Of a stretch of DNA of 60,000 bases, positions 48,201 through 60,000 are shown one piece after another. The stretch lies in NCBI GenBank assembly GCA_009760855.2, contig WPIO01000142.1, forward strand, positions 940,001 to 1,000,000, read 5' to 3'. A program made the translations under genes and the position numbers. Positions within the stretch are counted from its first letter, which is position 1; each line of letters begins with the position of its first letter. The DNA comes from Cristatella mucedo (taxonomy: Eukaryota > Bryozoa > Phylactolaemata > Cristatellidae). Under the pieces are notes generated by a model. That model was not told where the DNA came from and did no database searches. It was given only the letters and a program-made list of their open reading frames with translations.

Positions 48201-48545
48201 CAGCGTTTAGTGGCCCATTCGATTCGTCCTGCGTGAACTTGTGCTTGCTGACACTGTGCATGCTGCCACTAACCATATTTGCATGCTGACCCTGTGCATG
48301 TCACCCCTAACCATGTTATTCATTTTGTTTGTTTATCAAGCATGATATTACTCACCATTCAATTGCATTTCCCTTTGCAGCAAATGTAAAGCGAATGTCA
48401 TACCTAACCGTGTCATGCTTGTTAGCATTGAGCATCTTACCACTAATCATTGGGTCGTGCTTCCTTGCAGCAAGCATACAGTGCCTAGACAGAGATTGAG
48501 TTATCTGAGGGCGCTATATCAAATATAGTATTACTATTATTAAGC
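45270..48545 (+). pseudogene. Longest LINE copy: endonuclease and reverse transcriptase remnants
   Basis: About 3.3 kb. The 5' portion reads like the start of an APE-type endonuclease (LWNPRSMCNKALLISNLISE near 45415). Downstream are RT motifs: LSAAFDTIDQVLLEHLSSRL near 47085, a YACD at about 47345 where active copies have YADD, and the C-terminal HRLPVKQHINFKV near 47925. The 3'UTR and tail end near 48545. Multiple frameshifts and stops make it non-autonomous. Clade call (CR1/L2-like) rests on the RT end peptides and short ATT tail. Confidence 0.85.
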
Positions 48546-52112
<3,567 letters not shown>

Positions 52113-52116
<4 letters not shown>

Positions 52117-52200
52117 GACCCTCGTTTATCGTACATAATCCGTTCCAGACTCTACCGCAACAAGTGTAATTTCCACAAAGTAGGATTCTAGTTTTTTAGA
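52113..52200. mobile_element. One end of another pogo/Tigger-like element
   Basis: GTCGACCCTCGTTTATCGTA followed by CATAATCCGTTCCAGAC and CCACAAAGTAGGATTC resembles the terminal region of Tigger-like elements. No matching second end was found, because the TA satellite abuts it. Confidence 0.5.
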
Positions 52201-52376
52201 CTCTGGGATTATATATATATATTTATACAAATTATATATTTATACAAATTATATATATATATACAAACTATATAAATTATATATAATCAAATTATATATA
52301 CATAATCAAATTATATATATATATAAACAAATTATATACATATATATATATATAAACGAATGATATATATATAATT

Positions 52377-52515
52377 ATTTTGTATAGCACCCTAAGGGAA
52401 CTTGATCTCTATTCAAGTGCTTCACATATGCCACGGGGCTCGACCCCACGACCTCGGCCAGACCTTGGTCGGGGCATGCACCTTAACCACTGGGCCAAGC
52501 CAGCCCAACCGTAGG
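52377..52515 (-). mobile_element. SINE family B copy (antisense), with LINE-like tail
   Basis: On the reverse strand the head GGCTTGGCCCAGTGGTTAAG (close to an A box) is followed by GAGGTCGTGGGGTCGAGCCC (B box). The tail GAATAGAGATCAAGTTCCC resembles the LINE terminal motif and ends GTGCTATACAAAATAATTAT. Confidence 0.75.
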
Positions 52516-53034
52516 GCCGATCTTAATTCCTGACGACTGGCTGCTCCCAGCTGGGCATCGACTTCACCAGCCCTGTGTGGTGCAGTGCCCGGTCCTGCAG
52601 CTTGCGGATCCGCTCGACAACAGCTTCTGTCGACGTAGGCAGCTTGGAGTCCTTCTCGGCGCCTAGTCAAAGTCGATGTTTGAGTGAGCGCTTGACCGGG
52701 TCAATCCATGACGATAGCAGAACTTTTTGATCCACCTAGCAGTATGCTTTGGCACATTAATCTGCTCACGCATAAATTCACTTCCCAAAGAGAATTCTGG
52801 CACACAGAATTCCCAAGATCTTATGCACGGTGAAGTAAATATCTTGATTCATAATGCCAGGCACATAAGGCAGCAACAGCATGCCACCAACCGGATGATT
52901 CTGCTATTCAAGTAAGTTAAAAGTACGTCTTCGAGGTCGTCATCGGCTTTCGTTTAGGAGGTTAGATCAGTCCAATGCGAGCCAGAACCAGTCTTCAGCC
53001 ACCGTGTGAAGGGCTGGCTGCCATGGCCTTCACA

Positions 53035-53140
53035 GCCACACTCATCATTCGATCATGTTTCCTTTGCAGCAAATGTAAGTGCCTAGACATTGATTGGGTT
53101 CTCTGAGGTCGCTTTATTGGGTGTATCATTATTATTATTT
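53035..53140 (+). mobile_element. LINE 3' tail
   Basis: CCTTTGCAGCAAATGTAAGT, then the family terminal motif and ATTATTATT. Confidence 0.65.
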
Positions 53141-54384
53141 CTGATGCTTAAGCCTCGTTTATGAAGTACATGCAACATTGTCGAATTCGGCCATGCACCA
53201 TTGTCCTCGGCAATCAACAAGAGCATTGCTATAGCATTTTACAGCCACACAAGCAGCATTTGAATCCGAGAGAGATTCAGGATTGACAGGAGTCAGGCAC
53301 GTCTTGGGAATTCTCTCCCACTCACTTTAGCGCACACTCGTTCCTGATTAGGCTTTTAGCTGCCTTTCCAATATATACCAAGAGCCAAAAAGAGGCTTGG
53401 TTCTGTTGGACCACTAAGCAAATCTTACTATATCATTACTTTTTATGTGGAATCGCTTTCAAAATTGGCATGGATTTGTTTAAATGGCATCTGATTTATG
53501 AGTAAAAACGTTGCTATTTCATATTCCGCTAGTACGGTGCTCATACAGACAATATCTCTTAGATTTCCACATGCGAATGTGGAAATCATTCCCATCGCGG
53601 TAAGTGCTCACTTCTTGGGCTCCTTGAGAGGTAGGGCACCTAGGTGCAGCATGCCACGAATGGCCTTTAATTACCCCTTCCCTCAGGACTCGAGTGTGTG
53701 TTGCAAGCCTGGTCGGGCAATAAAGGCATCTGGTGCTCTAGCTGAAGACCATCGTAGGCAGAGTGGAGCTGCTTCAGGAGCCAAAGCCCCGAGCGAGAGA
53801 GCAAGCACTGCAATTGCCTTCCCAGTCAACATGGCAGACGGCCTGCCATGCGGCTGGTGCTGATGCAACAGTCACAGTGGTCTCGTGCAGCCAACTTCCG
53901 GAGGAGCAGATGGGGCCAAGGTTGTACCGTCCTCTAGAAAGCTTAATGTGAAACCAGCTCCTCCAATAATGCACGAGGCGTGATATCGGCAGGCAGAGTG
54001 GGACTTTTAATCCTTATCTACCACGACCAGAGCAGACCAAGCTGACAAAGACCGTCGTCGGTGAAACCGAGCCAGGGACACGTCAGCAAAGAGCCGAGCA
54101 GCCTTCAGTCTTCTTGACTAGCACGGCCTGTCGACTGGGTGTTAGAGCCCCCACCCACCCCCACAGGGGTAGGGGCTCACTTTTCACCTTCGGTCTTTGG
54201 CAAACTGAACCCAATTGCAAGTAACTCTGTACAGACCAGGCTATGCCATCTATGAACTCATATATGAACTCGAGATATTGGCATATGCCGGTAGACACTT
54301 GCTTAGATTCAACACAGCAGAGAAGCCGATCTTCAACCAATCAGAGGCCAACCTCCCTCACCCAGTCCCCCATAAGCCCATAAA

Positions 54385-54545
54385 TAAATATAATTCATTT
54401 GTATAGCACCCTAACTTAATCTCCTTCCAGTCACTTCACACATGCCAAAGGGATCGAGCCCAAGACCTGGGTCATCAAATACATTTGCCTTGATCTTGGT
54501 CATCAAAGGTGAGCACCTTGAACCAAACAGGGTGGCATGACATAG
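54385..54545 (-). mobile_element. SINE family B copy (antisense)
   Basis: The reverse strand carries a decayed tRNA-like head (CAAGGTGCTCACC, GGGCTCGATCCC-like B box) and the tail ending GTGCTATACAAATGAATTAT. Confidence 0.6.
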
Positions 54546-54589
54546 CAACTATAGGTAAGGCATAGCCTTTTACGAGTAATAAGAGTAAT

Positions 54590-55620
54590 AACATTGTTAA
54601 AAAAATAATAGGGCATTTGTAGAGAACCATTAAGAGAGCCGGATGCAGTTTGAGATACCCTACATATGCTGGAAAGCAAGGGCATGTCGATTGGTAAGAG
54701 ATTACATGCACAGTGTCGGCACTCACGAGCCTAGGCAGGACAATTGACAGGGACTGATCTAATAATATAGTGAGGAACAGAGGACCTTTCAGCTTCTTTT
54801 TAAATATTGTCAAGTCAGGGGATCCCATAACGTGAGTTGCGAGTGAGTTCCAGGCTTTGGAAGCACACAAACTAAACACTTGGCCTCCAAAGAATTTGAG
54901 ATCGGTCACAGCTTGCCACAAGAGTAGGTGATGCAATGCTTAGCCAGTTTCGGAAGTAGTTCAGATATGTAGGCTACATGAGCTCTTTCATGGGGGGCCA
55001 GTGCAAGTCACTGGGAAGTGGCCATGCTACGTAGCGATACACGACAAACAAGCTGAAATTGGGCAACGGCAATGCTCACGACAGAGAAGCCAAGATACTC
55101 AGTTTTTCACCAACCGTAAGCACGTACTTGCACAGGACCGAAGGCCTGCTAGAAGTGAGTTGCAGAAGCTGAGACAGAATGTCACAGATACATGGACCAG
55201 CTTACTTCGGGTACTAAGCAGGCCCACATTTTTGTAACAGTGCTCAGCTGAGAGCAGGCGGATTTGACAGTGTAGCAAATGTGGTCGTCTGGTGAAGGGC
55301 TATTTTTTAACAGAACACTCGGATTGCACACAGGAATGCCACTGGAAGTGCACTGGCCAAGCCCACGGTCGAGGGATAGGTTCTCGAAATTCTGAGCAGC
55401 ACTAGGTTCGCCGATTGTTAGTACCTTGATTTTGTCGTCATTCAATTCGAGAAAGTTTGCTGCCATCCAAGTGGCAATATCACATAATACCTGCTGCAGG
55501 GGAGTTTATACAGTGTGGCAGATGCTGGAGATCGAGCAGGCACAGGATCGAAGGACGAGCACAGCTGTCTGTGTGTCACCTGCATACAAATGAAAGTCGA
55601 CATTGCTCTAGGCAATTACA
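54590..55620 (-). pseudogene. Antisense LINE RT fragment
   Basis: In reverse-strand order it has an RT core remnant around 55580 (position of YADD occupied by a stop), IATWMAANFLELNDDKI near 55450, SPDDHICYTVKSACSQLS near 55260, and ASKAWNSLATHVMGSPDLTI near 54850. The order matches the 17.4-18.2 kb copy. Several breaks. Confidence 0.75.
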
Positions 55621-55959
55621 TTGGCCACAGGGAAAATATAATTTTGAAAAGAAGCATTAGTAAGCACACAGACCTACTGTCTCGCCTGCTTACAAACATG
55701 GCCGTCGAACCTGCCTAGACAGTCGACACGGCAGCGAATTCCTGTCTGCCCATTGGATAAAGGGGGGTGGCACACGGAGCATGCTCTTTTTGCCACCGAT
55801 GCTGTCCATAGCTTGTGTGGCGCCTCAGCGCTGAAACCTGCTTTTGCCACGGTGCCTAGTGATCAACAAAAATCCTTTGGCTTACACTAGGTGAGAGTGG
55901 GAGACCTCGACTAGAACTGCACCATTAGGATGAGCTGTTCTGACTTGCTGACTGGATAA

Positions 55960-56130
55960 TAATAAAATAGTAGCTAATTTAACAGCTTCTTTTGTATAGC
56001 AACAGAAGAGCCTTCACGGCTATAACCACCGCTTGCAGTGGTGATATAGAATCCCCCACTGCAGGATTCGAACCCACGACCTCGGGACCGAGATAGTAAA
56101 AAGCAACCGCCTTACCTAGTGCGCCGTCAC
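55960..56130 (-). mobile_element. SINE family A copy (antisense), well preserved
   Basis: On the reverse strand it starts with GCACTAGGTAAGGCGGTTGC (A-box region), then GTCGTGGGTTCGAATCCTGC (B box), the 3' body GAAGGCTCTTCTGTTGCTAT, a GCTGTTAAATTAGC hairpin and an ATTATTATT tail. Best reference copy for the family. Confidence 0.8.
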
Positions 56131-56527
56131 GGATCAGGCAGCTCGTGACTCCTCAAAGGGCAACTCCAAGAGTAGCAGGATACAGCCACGACGTGGCCAG
56201 CTTCCTGCGACCCTCTGATCTACCAAGTGCTTTTTGCTCGATCGCAGCTTCAATCGCAGCCATGCCACAGGGGGTGGCCAGCTAAGCGACAGGAGTGCAA
56301 AGACCAGCTGCTTGAGCAGCCTCGTTCGCGCGGCAGCAGCCGAGTGAGAGCACGGCCGGCTGTCTGCTAGCAGACTGTCGAAACCACGACCAGCGGCTGC
56401 CGACGGATTTCGAATTAGAACGATAGAACATCTGATAGGCTCGTCCAATGACGATCCGTACCGCACTATCCTGCTCACTAAGCTCGGTCGCTCGCGGTCG
56501 GAGCAGGTCCACTCGAGACTTTAGAGG

Positions 56528-56858
<331 letters not shown>

Positions 56859-57374
56859 CCAGCCGCGTACCCACGCGAACAGCAGCCGCGACAGGAGCAG
56901 CTAAAAATGCTCACCGGACAGGAACGTTCGCGCGTGCGCACACGCTCGCTCGCAGGGCACTGGCGCAGAGCCTAGCTCGAGCGCTAGAACAGCGTGCCGG
57001 CAGTACTGCACGACCGGACGAGCTGGCCCTGTCGGAGAGCCGCCGCTGGCCTGCCGCCCCTGCCAGCCATCGGCCGCAGGCTGGGCGCCGGTCGCCGCGG
57101 AGCCACACGAGGCTCGGCTTTATTTGTCTCCCTTGGGCTACGGTCTTTTCGAACCGAGAACGCGAGCGCTGGGGTGGGATCGCGCGGCACGCGGCGGCAG
57201 CAACGGATCTACTAGTTGGCACTCTCGCAGCGCGGAGCGTGGGTACGGCAACAAAACGTGAGTGCCCACGTCCGTTAGAGAAGCAGCGATCAAGCTAGCC
57301 AGAATCGGCAGGCTGACCGGCAGCAAGTAGCGCCGCCTACGGCGGCCGGCTTTTGCCTCTGTCCACGACCCCAC

Positions 57375-57587
57375 CTGACCAGCACACGCGGCCGCATCAG
57401 TACCGCCGACGGACGATCGGCGACTAGCCGCCCGAAGCACGCTGCGCGAGCGAAACAAACCTTTCGACGGCCTTCGGACTACGTCGTCGCCGTCGTCGCC
57501 GCTCGCGCCACCGCCTCGTGCCGCCGACTCATTGTCCCTTGCTTGATAGCAGAGTAGCTTACAGCAGCGGTCCTTCGTGGGCGGCAT
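57375..57587 (-). CDS. Candidate first coding exon at a GC-rich block
   Basis: ATG at 57587 opens 71 codons ending at a good donor, GGTCAG|GTGGGG, in phase 0. The peptide is basic and Ser-rich (RRPSKGLFRSRSVLRAASRR), with an acidic patch DDGDDVV before it. CRE-like TGACGTC motifs lie 70-120 bp upstream on its own strand, which would suit a promoter. I could not find a convincing second exon, and in such GC-rich DNA open frames arise easily. Confidence 0.28.
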
Positions 57588-57654
57588 AGCCGCCGGTTCA
57601 CCAGCACGCTCGAGCCCGAGGTCGTAGGTTACTCAGCCCGTTGCGGCTGGAGGC

Positions 57655-57710
57655 CCGTAATGACGTCGGGGGGGGGACGCCGCGGTCCGTCCGTCCGTGT
57701 AATGACGTCA
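57655..57710. promoter_or_regulatory. Two CRE-like sites (TGACGTCG, TGACGTCA) in a GC-rich block
   Basis: TAATGACGTCGGGG near 57658 and GTAATGACGTCAAAA near 57699 are two cAMP-response-element-like palindromes about 40 bp apart, in CpG-rich DNA extending roughly from 56900 to 58330. CREB/ATF family proteins bind this motif. That the block is a promoter is inference from composition and motif pairing. Confidence 0.4.
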
Positions 57711-58459
57711 AAAAAAGCAGCTGCACGCGTCCGAGCCCCTTTCTCGGCTGCAGCTTCGGATGGACGACGGACGAAGCTTTGCGAAAGCTGCGTCCGGATC
57801 CAGTCGACTGACGGAAGGTCCGCCGCGCCGTGGGAGCTGCTGCTGCAGCCACTGGCGACTCCAAGCAGCACATACCCGGACGCTTATGGGCGCACGCGCG
57901 TCGAACTGCCTTCTCCGCCGCGGCCTTCGAGGCTACTGCGGTCGAGCGCTCGCCCTGTCAGTTTGGGGGGGAGGGGAAGCTGGCAGGGCTGGCGGTACCC
58001 GGCTGATGGCTAACCCTACCCGCGACCTGCGAACCCGCCGACCTGCGACCCCGCCGAGCGGACATGCAGACCCGCGCCACGGAGGACGAGCGAACGTACT
58101 CGGAGGTACGCTTTACAAAAATTGAAAAATGAAGCTGAAAGCGCCGGCGGCCAGACAGCTTCCCGACCCATACGCATCCCCTCGAAAAGGCATCACACGC
58201 TCTCTCGCCGAGCCAATACGACCGAAGCGCTGGCTTGAGGCAGGGCTTGCGTCGATCGGCGACCTTCACGCACGGCCGGCGCAAAGGTCACCGTTCGCTA
58301 ACTGCACGTCGACGTTCGCCACCTTTCCCAGGGAACTACATCGAACCGGAAAAAATAAGCCCTAGCTCGAGGAAATCGCGATGGCAATTCGAGCTAGCGG
58401 AAGCTAGCGAAGCCATAGCTTCGAGTTGAGCCCGCTTGTCGGCCGGTCCTCCAAGTAAT

Positions 58460-58545
58460 GATCATAATAATACATTTGTTGTAGCGATCTTAGAAAACTC
58501 AAATCTCTTTCTAGGCTCTTTACATCTCCTGCCAAAGGAAGCACG
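58460..58545 (-). mobile_element. LINE 3' tail (antisense)
   Basis: ATAATAATACATTTGTTGTA followed by the reverse complement of the terminal motif (CTCAAATCTCTTTCTAGGCT). Confidence 0.65.
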
Positions 58546-58584
58546 ATCGAATGGTTAAAGGTAGTACGCTCAACGTGAGCCGTC

Positions 58585-58760
58585 ATAGCACACTAGGTAA
58601 GGCGGTTGCTCTTCATGACCGAGGTTCCGAGGTCGTGGGTTCGAATCCTGCGGTGAGTGATCTCCTATCGCCGTTGCAAGCGGTGATGATAGCTGTAAAG
58701 ACTCTTCTGTCGATCTAAAAAGCAATCTGTTAAATCAGCTACTATAATTAATAATAATAA
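58585..58760 (+). mobile_element. SINE family A copy, well preserved
   Basis: CACTAGGTAAGGCGGTTGCT head, GGTCGTGGGTTCGAATCCTG B box, GATAGCTGTAAAGACTCTTC body, then CTGTTAAATCAGC and (AAT)n. The A and B boxes imply an RNA polymerase III origin from a tRNA. Confidence 0.8.
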
Positions 58761-58965
58761 TTTCAAATGGCAACACGCATAGGCATGGTTATGCCAATGC
58801 GGAGCCGCAGACGGTTCATCCATGTGCAGGCTAGCGTGACAGACACCTGCGCTGCCTGGTTTTACGCAAGTGTGACTGCTATAAGCGACTACGATTCGAA
58901 TGCAGCTCTGGGAACCCAGCCGCCCCGCCCCCCCCCCCCCCCCCCCGGAGGAGACGACCTCGAGG

Positions 58966-59007
58966 TGAGCAGTCGCCGCCGGACGTACGTCCGGCGGCGA
59001 CTGCTCA
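58966..59007. repeat. Perfect 42-bp palindrome
   Basis: The half-site TGAGCAGTCGCCGCCGGACG is followed by TA and its exact reverse complement, with no spacer. It lies 20 bp after a poly-C run (58930-58946). Confidence 0.95.
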
Positions 59008-59517
59008 TTCATCCTCCAGCCAGCGGTCATGAAATGTGGTGACTGCTCGAAAATATGCCTCTCCCACTTAGCTGCTAAATAAACTTGGCTCCTACAATGA
59101 CCGACTTGGCACTCCTGAGTAGGGGTGCAGCAGTGAGACAATGGGCGAGTGCTCGTCATTTGGGTTTCCTTCAAAATGACTGCCCGACTAGCAGTACTCC
59201 ATACTCCAGAAGCGTGCTACCGTGTCTCGTGAGCATGGTCAATCCCTCTTCAGGTAAGCGACAACTGACCGGGATGTCAAGCTTAAGATGACAACAGCTC
59301 ACCGGCGCTCTCTAGTCTCCAGACAGCCGCGACTAAGTCACAGTAGCTCGGCCGTTTTGGCCGAGCTGCCGAGCAGCCTATTAAGCCTCTGCAGCCGATT
59401 CTGAAAGCGGTTGCTAGGACGGTCATTAAATCCAAGAATCTCTATTGTCGCGGGTTCGCTTTCCCAAAATAGCTGCTGCAGCGGCCCCTGGTTGGTCAGT
59501 AGATTCGTTGCAAGACT

Positions 59518-59651
59518 CGTGATCTGGTTTAGTCAAGCGGTCAAGGTGCTCGCCCCCCAAGGTCTGGCTGAGGTCGTGGGCTCGAGCACCGAAGCATATG
59601 TGAAGCGCCTGAATAGAGATCAAGTTCTCTTGGGGTGCTATGCAAATTAAT

Positions 59652-59655
<4 letters not shown>
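59518..59655 (+). mobile_element. SINE family B copy
   Basis: GTCAAGCGGTCAAGGTGCTC head, GAGGTCGTGGGCTCGAGCAC B box, and the tail TGAAGCGCCTGAATAGAGAT plus CAAGTTCTCTTGGGGTGC. It runs directly into a (GT)n tract. Confidence 0.75.
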
Positions 59656-59660
<5 letters not shown>

Positions 59661-59720
<60 letters not shown>

Positions 59721-59722
59721 AT
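59661..59722. repeat. (GT)n microsatellite
   Basis: GT run joined to the AT-rich end of the SINE family B copy. Confidence 0.9.
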
Positions 59723-59896
59723 GATGTGAGCAATACTCACACTTCATAATGTGAGGATTACGCACATTATAGTTATACGGTGTTCAGCTCCTCCGTAGTT
59801 AGCTAAACTTCTCGTTAGACTTTTCAGCCCGATCGTGCCCTGCCCTCTGGTCGTCTCGGGAGCAGCGCTCATTACAACGCTGCTTCTTTCTTACCC

Positions 59897-60000
59897 TCGT
59901 AGACTGCTAGTGACAGAGCTCCGTGTGAGTCGTAGACTGCTAGTGACAGAGATCCGTGTGAGTCGTAGATTGCTAGTGACGAGCTCCGTGTGAGTCGTAG
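59897..60000. repeat. 33-bp tandem repeat running off the window end
   Basis: Three copies of a unit starting TCGTAGACTGCTAGTGACAG and ending CCGTGTGAG. Variants are GAGCTCC/GAGATCC, and the third copy has one base deleted. It continues past 60000. Confidence 0.9.

Noticed and set aside
58585-58650. Possible tRNA gene
   Set aside because: A and B boxes are present, but there is no full cloverleaf and the same head recurs with a common non-tRNA body, so it is a SINE.

Overview
The window is eukaryotic and looks like an invertebrate animal genome. It has spliced genes with GT/AG introns, CAG/GCN-rich low-complexity coding exons, decayed non-LTR retrotransposons, tRNA-like SINEs, a pogo/Tigger-like DNA transposon and many long microsatellites. 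There is no bacterial-style gene organisation: no operons, no ribosome binding sites and no CRISPR. I cannot place the species from the sequence alone.

The one gene I can model end to end lies on the minus strand between 21526 and 10455. Eight exons join with matching phases into a 6,078-nt reading frame (2,025 residues). The protein has an N-terminal half with NLS-like, acidic and RG-rich stretches. A small Cys/His cluster (C-x3-C-x11-H-x3-C) lies in a compact conserved-looking exon. It is followed by Ala/Ser-rich disorder with a possible UBA/CUE-like helix bundle, and the C-terminus is very Gln-rich. I do not recognise the family. Its 2.4-kb intron 3 holds a LINE inserted into a degenerate GGTTTA-rich tandem repeat. 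Intron 5 holds (CA)n and (GA)n tracts.

Three weaker gene candidates, all minus strand, are a two-exon small ORF (22578-22979), a group of exon-like ORFs (2931-3949) and a possible first coding exon at a GC-rich, CRE-containing block (57375-57587).

Most of the rest is repeats. One CR1/L2-like LINE family is present in at least a dozen fragments; the largest is 45270-48545. Two tRNA-headed SINE families occur, one of which carries a tail resembling the LINE 3' end. A roughly 840-bp pogo/Tigger-like element lies at 40482-41323. Minisatellites with 22-, 14-, 15- and 33-bp units are present, the 14-bp one inside a very recent 2,391-bp-offset duplication. There is a 1-kb TA/TATATC satellite, a 366-bp inverted repeat and a perfect 42-bp palindrome. 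Between about 29.5 kb and 44 kb I see no convincing gene.
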